From Mesostigma viride (lineage: Eukaryota; Streptophyta; Mesostigmatophyceae; Mesostigmatales; Mesostigmataceae): DNA of 64,000 nucleotides. The notes under the pieces were generated by a model, which ran no database searches, was not told where the DNA came from, and saw only the letters and a program-made list of their open reading frames with translations. The stretch is from NCBI GenBank assembly GCA_009746045.1, contig RPFO01000078.1, positions 124,001-188,000 on the forward strand, given 5' to 3'. The position numbers were made by a program, and so were the translations under genes. Positions 21,071-32,540 of this stretch are shown one piece after another (position 1 is the first letter of the stretch; each line of letters begins with the position of its first letter).

Positions 21071-21658
21071 TGTTACGTCCCAGCCCAGACACACCTAGCC
21101 TGAGCTACGTAGCGAAAGATCCTCCTTGCCGGAATTAGGAATAATTCAAGGTGGCCTAATGCAGGTTGCGCTTCACGACGTGAGTCGTGAGATATCTGGC
21201 ACCACGGCTTGATGCCAAGCTAATTGTACACACTTATAATATGGCTAGCAAGACCAATTACAAATGGATAATTGCCCCGGGCTCAATGTGTAGGCGTATT
21301 CGCACTTATCATTCATTAAACCAAGAGGACGAGACTCTCGTCCTCGGACTAATTTAACCTGGGTTGGTTGCGGCGCAGATACAACGCCAAATCCCATAGA
21401 ACATTCCAAGTCAGTCATTCCACACGTAGGATCCGGGCCGACATCGACCCTCAACTACAGGATCCACGCCTAGAACTATGGACAGACCCAGAACTGGCGC
21501 GGCGCCACGGCACCGGCCCCTAAAAGGTCAACCTAGGACCAAAATAACTAGTCCATTTCACGCAATAGTCAATATCCATAAAACCCAATACAACGGGCCA
21601 CACGGCCTTAGTGATTTATTCCATTGTTACGTCCAACCAAAAGGGCCGGGACGTAACA
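21071..21658 (-). mobile_element. Long terminal repeat (3' LTR of a minus-strand element)
   Basis: 588 bp with an 11-bp terminal inverted repeat, TGTTACGTCCC at the left and GGGACGTAACA at the right, giving the canonical TG...CA ends. A purine-rich run on the minus strand immediately abuts it at 21659. That order identifies it as the 3' LTR of an element whose internal part lies to the right. No second LTR is recognisable in the window. Confidence 0.75.
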
Positions 21659-21683
21659 CTCCTCCCCCCCCACGGGGGTCGGT
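21659..21683 (-). promoter_or_regulatory. Polypurine tract of the LTR element
   Basis: On the minus strand GTGGGGGGGGAGGAG directly precedes the LTR, the usual plus-strand DNA primer site of LTR retrotransposons. Confidence 0.6.
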
Positions 21684-21881
21684 AGTCCCTACCGTACAAA
21701 GAAATAGAATAAGGAAGCTACACTACTATAAGAGTACTATGTCCCAACCCCGGTTCACCCGCAGGTCAGTAATACCAGTTCCTCTAGAGGTTGATACACA
21801 GGACCAACCCTGACGTAGTAGCATGAGGACTCTGGTGACTGGATCATTCCGCTATCCGTCACAAAAACTTTCATAACCACT

Positions 21882-23842
21882 CTAGCGTCCGCCGCTGGTG
21901 GCACGCCGCTGCTGCTGGGCCTCAGTGAGAGCTCTACGCCCCGCGTAAGTCATTTGCCGGATCATGGTCCCGGGGTGCGCGCACAGATCCCACTCAAAGG
22001 CCACCTGGTAGGGAGACGCCTTCTGCCGGCCCATCCTGGACAGCTCCACCCACGTACCCCGGGGCCACATGGACAGGAACCCGGCCAGGTACTGGGGGTG
22101 GGTAAATAGAAGAGTCAGTGCCGACCGATCCACCACCCCACAGCGGTGCTCGCGAACAAAGTGCACCCGCCCATCATAAAAACCTCTGTGCGCACGTGAT
22201 CATCGTTGATTGTCGCCCTCGGAGCCCCTGCAATATCGGGCACCACCCGATCCAGAAAGGCACGCCCCTCCGTTGCCGGGGCCACCTTGGGCGGCGTCAC
22301 CACGTGCCCTACCCCATCCACCTGATATCGCCAATCCCACCAATCTTCGGAACCGAACCGCACAGTATGCCCCGCCACCTGGGGAAAACGAGGATCGACG
22401 GGTTGCGGTAGGGGCAGTGGAGCCTGAGGGAAGAAGGTGATTTCTAATTGTTCCCAGTAGGCACCGCGGTCTACCGCGCACCAGGGACCCGCTTGAAACA
22501 CCAAAGGAGCGGGCAGATGCATGCCAGGAGGAGCCTGGAGAGACGGAGGTCCCTCGAACACCACACACAGCTTCTCCGTACGAGGCCCCGGCCCACCGTA
22601 CCTTACTGCCCTACCCGGTACCGCCCGTATGAAATCCCCCATTGACCACTCCTCGTGTGAAGACCCCGGAGCCCTGGAAGCTGCATCATAGCCCACTGAG
22701 GTGGCGGCGGAATGATCGCCTTGGCGCCCGTGCTGGACCAACATACGCTGTATCAGATCGTGTCCCGATTGCACCGCTGCCACGAGCGCCTCAAGTGTTA
22801 CCACGGGCTCCGCTTGCACCAGAATGCCCGTCTCTCTGGGACCTTCCGCGACCCGAGGTAGCGTCTCCGCCATGGTATGTAGGCACGGTTCCTCCGCAGA
22901 ACGGTGCGAGCGTTGACCCGACGTGGTGGGTCTGCTGTGTCCCTCCGCGGGACGTGACATGGACGATCCGGCTTGGGCAGGCCGGGGACGTGGGTCCAAA
23001 GAGACCAGGAAGGTAGGCTCCGGTGGATCCACTTCCGTCCGGGAACGAGGCTCCAAGGAGACAAGGAAGGTAGGCTCCTCTTGGCCCACATCCAGCGGAG
23101 GACCCACGGGGGCCACATCAGAGGACTCACCCCTGGCCGGCTGTTCTGTCCTAGCCGCAGCGGACTCCGTCGTATCCGGCCGCGGTCGCCGGGTCTCCCG
23201 CTCCAACTCCAGCGCGGACCCCCACGTGCGCTCCCAGTGACGATCATCCGGGCGACGAGGTGGTGGAGACGCTCGGCGGGCGGTTCGTACCTCGGCCCCC
23301 GAGTCCGAGCGGGAACGCGAACGCGAGGGTGGGGAGGGCGAACGACGACGTGCAGGCCGTTCCGGAGCACGCCGAGAGGCTGGTTGACTGCCCCCGCCCC
23401 AGCCAGTGGCCCTCGGAAGACTCCGCGAATCACGCCCGGGGGGTCGCCCCCAGCCTGTCGCCGGCGGTGGCGCATCATAACGCGGCACAGGACGGGGTCC
23501 TGCGCCACCCTCCAAGGTGCCCCGAGACGGTGGATCCCGCGGAGGGGAACGGGGGAGAGGGCGTGAGGGGTGGTCATCGGAATCGGAGTCGTAACCCTCA
23601 CTCCCATCGTCCTGGTCTTCGTCATCCATGGTCACAATGCGATCCAGGGCCTGCCGTAGCGAATACTGTCCCGCACGCAGACACTTTTCGCCCCGCAACG
23701 CCCCCTCCAACGGAAGGTACTGGGGAAAGTAGTTCCCCAGCAGGTTCCGCACCGCTGGTGGAGTTAGGAGGAGCAAAAGCCGTGGAAATACCAGACCCGC
23801 ATCCAGCGTGTTCACGCACGCGTGACAAAGGCACTCCTGCTC
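21882..23842 (-). pseudogene. Internal ORF of the LTR element, 3' part
   Basis: A minus-strand ORF running from the CACTA junction leftwards: ECLCHACVNTLDAG, a hydrophobic helix, an acidic segment (DDEDQDDGSEGYDSDSDD), then a long Arg/Pro/Ser-rich middle with two copies of EEPTFLVSL-type and PEPTFLVSL-type blocks, and a folded-looking C-terminal part. Near 22155 a single missing base changes the frame; the reading continues as HFVREHRCGVVDRSALTLL to a stop at 21882. I recognise no retroviral enzyme motif. A gag-like or extra 3' ORF of the element is the best guess. Confidence 0.45.
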
Positions 23843-24250
23843 CACTAGGAAGGGGTCTGTGACATTTTGTGATATTTTTTTATCACAAAATGTCACTTTT
23901 GTGACATTTTGTGATAAAAAAATGATAAAACGTGACAAAATGTGACAAAATGTGATAAAACTGTGACAAATTGTGATCGAGACATGTCATGATTGTGACA
24001 AAACGTGACAAACGTGATAAAACCAGCATATTTTGTGATAAAGGCATTATCACAAAATGTCAAAGTGTCACAAAATGTCACAAACGCACAGAAAAACAAA
24101 ATGTGACAAGGTGATAAATCACAACCACTCAGGGGAAGTGATATATCACAAAAACACGCAAACATGCACCCAAAACGTGACAAAGTGATAAATCACAACC
24201 ACTCAGGGGAAGTGATATATCACAAAAACACTCAAACATGCACCCAAAAT
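23843..24250. repeat. Left terminal inverted repeat and subterminal repeats of the CACTA element
   Basis: More than a dozen GTGACAAAATGTGA/TTTTGTGATA motifs in both orientations, plus a 70-bp unit (GTGATAAATCACAACCACTC onward) repeated at about 24112 and 24186. Subterminal repeats of CACTA elements are binding sites for an element-encoded protein. Confidence 0.85.
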
Positions 24251-24316
24251 GCACCTTTTTATTAAATGAAATAAATAGTTTTCAATAAATAGAGTTATGT
24301 ACAATATATACATCAT

Positions 24317-27300
24317 TCAAACGTGGTCCTCATCGTCACCACAGGCCTCATCAAAATCGGAAGCAACATGGCTACCAGCTTCACCACTGCCGTAGTCATT
24401 GTCGTCACCACAGGCCTCATCAAAACTGGAATAAAAATGGCTACCAGCTTCACCGCTGCCGGAATCATGGTTTTCTGCATAGTTGACAGCCTTGCGCCTC
24501 CTGCCACTCGTTCGAGTTGTCACCGGCACACCTGTTGCCTCAGGTGCCTTGCCAGGACACTTGCCTTTGGGGCGGGATGTTGTAGCCGGCCTCAAACTTG
24601 CTGCTTCCGCAGGTTTCTTGCCCTTCCCCTTGCCCTTTGCTGGTGGATCTGGCAGATCATACAACGGTATGTCTTTCCAATTCGTGCCAAGGCTGCGAAA
24701 AAGCTCATTGCTGACAGGGCCATCTGCAGATTGTGACAGGTGGCGAGGTAACTTGACATGCAACACAGCCATCTCTGAAGGATACGCAGGATCAACCACA
24801 TACCCAACAGAGCTGATAGCCGTGGGAAAAACAATACTAGCGGAACGGGGTTCATCCCAGCTCTTGACTAAAGTGAGCCTCTCAGCAGGAAAGTGTCGAA
24901 CATTCTGGAAAAACTCCACTCTAAACAAAAGCTGCCTGTCCCAGTGAGCTAGTGGCCTCCGAAGTTTGCAATTCAGTATATGTGTCACAATGCCATACCG
25001 GACAATGCCTCCCTGCCCATGGTAGGCCACACCTGCATTGCGGGTCTTTCTGCACCTCTTGTCCATGTCCTCCGTTCGGAACTTCATTCCATACAGCTGC
25101 ACCATGTCGTGTTCATCTGCACGGTGCTCAATTCCAGCTTCAGCAACTTTGATCAGATCTGGTACAAAGGGCCGTTGGTTTTGGGCGATCCACCTCTTCA
25201 GCCAATCGGCTTGATCCAGAATGCAGTACTGCCTCCTGCACACAAGCATCATCCCAAGCACCGATCGACCAACATTCATGCACATTTTGTGCCAAGGTTA
25301 GACAAAATATTTATACATATATATGCACCACCAGCAAAATAGTTACTCATACCCGGAAGCCAAAAAAAAAAAAGGCCGAAAGCGAGGAAGGTTTAGACTG
25401 AAACAACATTGGAGCAAACAAAGTGTTGCATATACTTCAAGGTAAAAGACACACATTGCCAATTCAGACAAGACACACATTTATAAAGAGGGACTCCATG
25501 TCAAGAAAAGAAGCTCACCAGAAAGCCTCATCATAGCCCTCGTTCTTTTCAGGATAGGTGGCATGCTTTAGCGCGTACTCCATGAGCAACGCACGCACTT
25601 GAGCTCGCTCCTCTCCAGAAAGTTTGTAATTGCGTTCCCGGACAATCTTGCCCAGCTGGACTTCCTTTGAAGGGTCTCTGCTCAGCAAATCCCAGACAAA
25701 ATACTTGTCTTTCACCTGCATGCATGCCGGAATATTAAGTACACATTCAGGCACCATTAACATTTTAAGGCACAATGTTAGTGGCACCTTAACCTTATAA
25801 AACCATACATACAACTCATCTGTGCAAGGCTATGATTCGCTCTTCAAAAAATAGTTTGCATACATGCAATAAACGATTGCAGGGTGTGAACAGGCATGCA
25901 TATGTCATGTACATAATCACTTCGGACAATGTGTGAGAAACTACACGCATTTCAGTTGCCATACAGGACTAGAAAACAAATGGTGGTGTACTTAACTTTC
26001 AGGGATGATGATAACGAATGGACTGATGGAAATGATCGCTGGTAAAGTGTTTGAGACGAAAAAAAAGATCCAATAATAATGCACTTACCTGCGTTTTTTC
26101 GTGTACAAAATAGCTGGCGATGCGGAGCAACTCCTTGTCGAGGAATGACTCCGCCATCGAGTGCTCGACATTGACGTTCGAGAGCCGGGCATTTGTGACT
26201 TCACGCATGGTCCTCTCACCCCATGCCATTGTTCGCGTCTCAGGCAGGCCAAGCAACTCTATCTGCTTAGCCAAGTGAAGGGCTGCATGCATAGACCGAG
26301 GCATCTCAGTTGCTGGTATGACCCTCTCCATGGCGACCACAGCCTTGGTCATAAGCTTGCCAACCTGCTCCAGCTCTGACTGTTTCAAAGCTCTACTTGA
26401 TAAAATGCAATCCCACGCCGCGGACAGCATCAAGAACGCCGCGCGCGCGTGAGGGTGAAGCCTGCCTCGAAGAGCTACAGGCAAACACTTGCACAAATAG
26501 AGGTTCTTGTCGCGTGTCTTCAACCCAGCACCCTTCGCCGTGCAAAGCAGGCCTACAGGAAGCCCACTAAAGTACTCCGGCAGGCTTCCTTCCGACATTG
26601 CCTTGTCAGCTTCTGCTTTTTTCAAGCATGTTGCCAAGAGGAGACGACGTCCACACCAAGTGTTAACAACACGAAAATACTTGTTAGAGGAGTGAAAACC
26701 TGAGCCCAACAAAACACAATATAAAATGGCTAGGAAGTAGCATCGCTTGCAGACAGTAGTAACGCATAACAGTGAGTCTACCATGTAAGGCATATTGCGA
26801 ATGGATACATAGGCAGATGCACTTACCAAGGCACGCTGCCTTCTCAGCCGTCGTGAATTGTCCCATTGGGTGCCGTCCTCGTTTTCTTGTAGTCTTCCCT
26901 TTCCCCTTTGCCTTGGTGGTTGCTTTAGCGGCCTCTTCAACCCACAACTCCGGGTTAAGGCCCTTCTCCTCCAATCTTGCCCGCACGGCACGGGTGTAAG
27001 CCTTCCCTGCATATACATAATGCGGCGATCCGCAAGTACACGAAAACTTCTGGTTACTAACACACATTGTATGCATGTCATTGCAGAAAATGCATGGTAT
27101 GCATGGTATACTGTAACTATGAAGTACGCAACTAAAAAAAGAAACGACGCTAACAAATATCATGGCCCCCATGCTTACCAGAGGTTGAGGTCTCAATCCG
27201 CAGCAGCATATTCGAGCACAGATGAAACTCATCAATGGCGTGCCGTATCAGCAGCTCCGCCCAGTATGGCAGGCGGAAAAAGGGCTCCGGTTCACGTTTC

Positions 27301-28778
27301 AATGTTCCGCAGTAATCAAAATATTCTTTAAAACTCATGGGGGCAGGTGGCGGCCCCGCACTGGCTGGACGGCAAGGGTCCGTTGCATCCAGCATGCGCT
27401 CACTGCCCAAAAAGGCAATTTTGCCTGATGAAATAACCTCCCCCTCCCAGTTTGGGCCGCACACCATACACCCAACCTTTCCTGTGTCGGGTATGTTTAA
27501 ACACTTTGCATACGCCGGATAGTCATGGATGATAAGAGATAGAATGGCGTGCACCTTGACAGGCTTATACACACCATCATCCTCATCCAGGATATCACAA
27601 GCATAGATACCATCCCATAGCGCAAGAAACTCCTCCACTATCAGATCAAGAAACGCATGCATATTCTTTGGCGCCTGCCGATGGGAGGCTCCAACAAGTA
27701 GGATCATCGGCGAAAAATACTGGCTGATGAACGCCCACTCAGGCAGATTGTAACAACACAAAAAAGCCGGCCAAGAACTGTGCGTGTCCATGAAAGAGCG
27801 TGGACATACGCCGTCAAAACACAGTGCCCAGATTGTATTGCGGGGGTTCTCTCTGAAATGGGGATATTTCTCCTTGATGTACTGTACTGCCTTGCAGTCT
27901 GCACACATGCAAACATAAACGGAACGCAAGGCAAGACATGGCATCCACAATCAGGTCGAGCACAAGCATAATTTTCTCACCAACAGCGGCATTCCAGTGA
28001 GAGGAGAGGGGAAAAGCGAGAGGCGAACAGGGAGGCCGGAGAAAGAACTCCGTGCAGAATTTCAGGGAAATAGCCTTCATGCATACCTATATATCGAACA
28101 AAAACTAGAATTCGAAAAGGGGAAGGCATGTACATGGCAAATCAGTTACTCACCCTTGATGCCGTGGACCACCCGATCCGGTCCATCCGGCTGTTTATTT
28201 TCGGTATTGTTCGCATAACGAAGTGCCTCGGACATTGCGCGGATCCGCAGCCAGCCCCGGATCCGGTCTCGCAAAGGAAAAAAACGGACTTGACGATGGG
28301 GCTTTGAAGTCTTGACAGTTTCCCCATTTTCGTCTGGATAAGTTTCATATCTGTATTCGTTACATTTTGGGCACCATAAGGTGGTCTTGTCTTTGTATAT
28401 ATAACTCTCGCATTTGCACACGTCAAATACTTTGTACGTTAGGCCCAGCGCCTTAAGAATCTCCTTTGCTTTATCCACTGACCCAGGAAGCTTGTGGCCC
28501 TTCGGGAGACCATCCCCAATAATCTTGAATACCTCATTTGCAGCGGCCTTAGAGCAGCCGTTGAAGCCTAGTGTTGACAGCAATTTAATGGTAAATAATA
28601 CTGCGCTCTCCTCACTTCCCTCACACAACGGGGTTTCAATCCCTAAATCTCTCACCGCCTGATCAAATCTTCTCGCAAACTGTACTGCTTCGGCCTTTTT
28701 TGCTTTATCGTCACCATTCCTGTGTACATCCTCAGAGGATTCCTCGCACATGAAGTCATCTAACGACAGATCAGCCAT
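24317..28778 (-). CDS. CACTA transposase (TNP2 type), six exons
   Basis: Cuts and joins the element ends. Minus-strand exons: 28778-28154, 27898-27179, 27006-26827, 26699-26089, 25715-25519, 25235-24317. All introns have GT and AG borders and the coding sum is 3,252 nt, giving 1,083 aa with every junction in phase. Exon 1 has the plant-type N-terminal region: LPGSVDKAKEILKALGL, a CPKCNEYRYE zinc knuckle and VRFFPLRDRI. Exon 2 is the transposase_21 core with NTIWALCFDGV and AFLCCYNLPEW, then LIIHDYPAYAKCLN and a VGCMVCG knuckle. Exon 4 carries a DUF4218-like block (LKTRDKNLYLCKCLPVALRG). Exon 6 carries a DUF4216-like block (VQLYGMKFR to YVVDPAYPSEMAVLHVKL) and an acidic tail with repeated GSGEAGSH. 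I chose ATG 28778 because the upstream frame lacks another ATG. Confidence 0.9.
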
Positions 28779-29579
28779 TTTCAAGTTCCACCCCAACGTG
28801 GGGCCTCATCCGACGGGGTACCCGCATACCAACGCTGGTATGCGGGCCACCCCTGTTTACGCCATAGCCGGAAGATGTCGGTGGTCACCGCCCATTTCTT
28901 TCTGCCTACTACTTCACGGCCTGCATATCAACGCTGGTCAACCCCCTTTCAAGGCACGAATACCCGGCAGTTGTGCTCACTGCCCACTTTAGACTGCCCA
29001 CTTCAGGGCCCGCACAGCAATGCTGGTATGCGGCGGGTCCCCATGCTCCACCATAGATGGCGGCTGTGCTCACTTTGCTCGAGCACTAACGAAATAAATC
29101 AGTCGCAAAACGAGTTTCAAGCGAACACTTGGAAATTTGCGGGCCTGCCGGAAAATGTGCCTTGCTGACGAAACAAATCACATGTCAGGATACACGCGCC
29201 CAGCCAAAACTATCGCGCCATCCGATTTTTCCGGGTACATCCGATGTTAACGTACAAACAAAAGAATCCAGGGTGGCATCTGGTGCACAAATCACTTGAC
29301 AGGAGGCACGCACTCTGCTATTGCCGTCTTCCAGATCCGATTTTCTGCAGAAAGTGGAATCCAGGGTTCAACTGGTTAACTTGGCTCAGCTTTATTGCTA
29401 ACCAGGGTTCCAATATGACAAGTATTTAATCCTAGATTAAATTTTCTGACGGATTGAATTTGCCGGTTGAGTACACCTAAACTTGGTGGTCGACAGGCCA
29501 CGTGGCAAGATGTGACGTCTGACAAACGCTTGGCTTCCTCGTAACAAGATTCCTGCCACGCAATGACGTAAACCACGGT
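28779..29579. promoter_or_regulatory. Shared intergenic region between divergent CACTA genes
   Basis: 800 bp between the transposase start and the plus-strand ORF. It contains a perfect hairpin, CCCGCATACCA with a 4-base loop and TGGTATGCGGG (about 28818-28843), and partial copies of CAACGCTGGT/CAATGCTGGTATGCGG near 28928 and 29018. These repeats are plausible binding sites for coordinated control of the two genes. Confidence 0.5.
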
Positions 29580-30311
29580 ATGCGGCGCGGCGCGGAAGTC
29601 CGCACAAGGAATCAAGGACATGACTTTGACGTCAGTGTGCCCTCGAAATTTAAAATTTGCGCCAAATGCCGCGGGGCGTTGCGCAGCAACGGCGTTGCGT
29701 GCCCACTACATGTGTGGGACACTTACGCAAAGTTTCCCCGAACACACCATGAACGTAAGAAGCTGCCGCTCGGAAATCGGATGGTTCGAGGGGCTTCATC
29801 TGGCCGCGTCGTGGCTTCTGCGGACCTCTGGGCGAGGTTCAAAGCGGCTGAGCGTGACGAGGCGGTCCCCCTACGTGGGGTGACCGAAGACGAATATAGA
29901 AAGTTCATTAATAAAACCGTACACGATCTGTCTAAAAATTGGCTGGACGAGAACCACCCAGCAAAAGAGCAGGACAGAAAGCTGTTCAATGAAGTTGTAG
30001 ATCGGGCCTTCACTATCTGCCCGTTTGCAAAACATCTGGTGTTGACAAAGAATAGTGGGAAACCCGAGGAGCCACAAGATGTCATTAAGAAAGCACTGGC
30101 GAGGCATCTCACGGTGACCTCTTACAACTACAGGCAAAGGCTTGAGGCCCGTGCTGCAGCACAGGACAAAGAGGACTCAGGTAGTGACGAGCCTCAAGAG
30201 GACTCAGATGAGGACTCAGATGAGGAGTCCGATGGGGAAAGTGATGAAGACCTGAAGCCTTCCGCTTCCACAAAGAGCGGCGGGCGCCCCTCAGCTGCAT
30301 TACCAACGTGA
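29580..30311 (+). CDS. CACTA-encoded second protein, possible DNA-binding TnpA-like
   Basis: A 243-aa ORF divergent from the transposase. Near residue 28 it has CAKCRGALRSNGVACPLH, a Cys-x2-Cys ... Cys ... His cluster that could bind zinc. The middle is mixed helical (DEYRKFINKTVHDLSKNW). The C-terminus is strongly acidic (EDSDEDSDEESDGESDED). Autonomous CACTA elements usually encode a second, sequence-specific protein, and position and zinc-like cluster fit such a role, but I find no direct homology by eye. Splicing beyond 30311 cannot be excluded. Confidence 0.55.
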   Translation: MRRGAEVRTRNQGHDFDVSVPSKFKICAKCRGALRSNGVACPLHVWDTYAKFPRTHHERKKLPLGNRMVRGASSGRVVASADLWARFKAAERDEAVPLRGVTEDEYRKFINKTVHDLSKNWLDENHPAKEQDRKLFNEVVDRAFTICPFAKHLVLTKNSGKPEEPQDVIKKALARHLTVTSYNYRQRLEARAAAQDKEDSGSDEPQEDSDEDSDEESDGESDEDLKPSASTKSGGRPSAALPT

Positions 30312-30319
30312 AGAACCCG

Positions 30320-31600
30320 AAGGTCAATTGCTTGCTTGTTGAATTTAATTAGTGCCTTGCTTCCTTTGTTAGACCCTTGCTTGACCTTTGTTAGTCCCTT
30401 GCTTCCTTAGTTAGCCACTCCTTCTTGCATGCTTGCAATTGCTTGCTTGCTGAATTTAATTAGTCATGCCTTGCTTCCTTTGTTAGACCCTTGCTTGACC
30501 TTTGTTAGTCCCTTGCTTTCTTCGTTGGCCACTCTTCCTTGCATGCTTGCAATTGCTTGCTTGCTGAATTTAATTAGTGCCTTGCTTCCTTTGTTAGACC
30601 CTTGCTTGACCTTTGTTAGTCCCTTGCTTTCTTTGTTAGCCACTCTTCCTTCAATGCTTGCAATTGCTTGCTTGCTGAATTTAATTAGTGCCTTGCTTCC
30701 TTTGTTAGACCCTTAACTTGACCTTTGTCAGTCCCTTGCTTCCTTTGTTACCCACTCTTCCTTCAATGCTTGCAATTGCTTGCTTGCTGAATTTTTTTAG
30801 TCCCTTGCTTCCTTTGTTAGCCACTCTCTTCCTTGAATGCTTGCAATTACTTGCTTGCTGAATTTAATTCAGTCCCTTGCTTCCTTTGTTAGACCCTTGC
30901 TTGACCTTTGTTAGTCCCTTGCTTTCTTTGTTAGCCACTCTTCCTTCAATGCTTGCAATTGCTTGCTTGCTGAATTTAATTAGTGCCTTGCTTCCTTTGT
31001 TAGACCCTTGCTTGACCTTTGTTAGTCCCTTGCTTCCTTTGTTAGGCCCTTGCTTGACCTTTGTCAGTCCCTTGCTTCCTTTGTTACCCACTCTTCCTTC
31101 AATGCTTGCAATTGCTTGCTTGCTGAATTTAATTAGTGCCTTGCTTCCTTTGTTAGCCACTCTCTTCCTTGAATGCTTGCAATTACTTGCTTGCTGAATT
31201 TAATTCAGTCCCTTGCTTCCTTTGTTAGGCACTTGCTTCCTTTGTTAGCCACTGTCTTCCTTGCGCGCATGTACGCTTGCTTGCTGAATCTAATTGGTCC
31301 CTTGCTTCCTTTGTTAATTAGGCCCTTGCTTCCTTTGTTGGCCACTCACTTCCTTGCGCGCATGTACCCTTGCTGAATTTAATTAGTCCCTTGCTTCCTT
31401 TGTTAGGCCCTTGCTTTACCTTTGTTAGGACCTTGATTCCTTTGTTAGCCACTCTCTTCCTTGCACGCATGTACGCTTGCTTGCTGAATTTTATTAATTA
31501 GTCCCTAGCTTACTTGGTTATGCCCATGCTTCCTTTGTAAGCCACTCTTCCTTGCACGCTTGCAGTTGCTGAATATAATTAGTCCCTTGCTTCCTTTGAT
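30320..31600. repeat. ~112-bp tandem repeat inside the CACTA element
   Basis: About 10-11 variable copies of a unit containing TTGCTTGCTGAATTTAATTA, CCTTGCTTCCTTTGTTAG and CCACTCTTCCTTCAATGC. Unit starts at about 30341, 30453, 30566 and 30677 show a spacing of 111-113 bp. It decays to the right. Confidence 0.85.
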
Positions 31601-32540
31601 ACGACCTTGCCTACTTGGTTAGGCCATTGCTTCCCTGCATGCTAGAGAACTTCATGAATTGAAATAGACCCCTGTTAAGTGAGACAACTAACTTGTTGAT
31701 TCGTCCTTGCTGCCTCGCGTGGTTGCTTGCTGCATTCCATTTGTCCCTTGCTTCCTTGGTTAGTCCGGCCTTAAGATAATTATCGGCATTGTGCTCTTGT
31801 TGTCCATTTAAGGCCCGTGCTCCTCTTTCCGGCATGCGGTTAGTTTTAACGCCGACATCTGTGTGGTATCGTTCCTTGACTGCCCTATCAGTGTCGTTCT
31901 TCTACAGCTTCCGACCTGCATTTGTTTTGGTGCCAAAAGCTTATTCAGTCGGGTACATTTTTTCCTTGATTGCCTTTATCTCTGTCGTTTCCCTCTAGTT
32001 TCCCGCCTGCATTTAGTTTTAACGCCGACATCTATGTGGTGTCATTCCTGAAGTGCCTTTAGCTGTGTTGTTTTCCTCTAGCATGGCTGGCCACCCACTC
32101 AGGTTTGTCCCTTAATTATCCCTCCATCCCACCTCGTTTGGCCATCATGCTTGGCCACCCACTCATGTTTGTCCCTTAATTATCCCTCCATCCCACCTCA
32201 TTCAGCCATCATGGCTGGCCTATGTATATGGATGTCATAGAATAATAAATGTTGAGGATTCATGTTCCCTTCTCGCAATCATGGCTGGCCTATGTACATG
32301 GATGTCAAAGAAAAATATATGTTGAGGATTCAGGCTCTATTAATGTCATCATGGCTGGCCTACGTACATGGATGTCAAAGAATAATAAATGTTGAGGATT
32401 CAGGCTCCCTTGCGGTCATCGTGGCTGGCCTACCTGCCTTTGTTTTGATGCCGAACGCTGATTTGGGTACTGTTCCTTGATTGTCTTTTTTTGTGTTGTT
32501 TTGTGATATCACATATTATACACCTTGACAGGTTGCACCC
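31601..32540. repeat. Spacer with a 70-bp tandem repeat
   Basis: ATCATGGCTGGCCTATGTA plus following sequence recurs at 32211, 32281, 32351 and 32421 (70-bp period). The segment ends in a pyrimidine-rich stretch and TTGACAG at 32525-32531, a good splice acceptor just before the next ORF, so this spacer may be an intron or leader of that gene. Confidence 0.6.
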
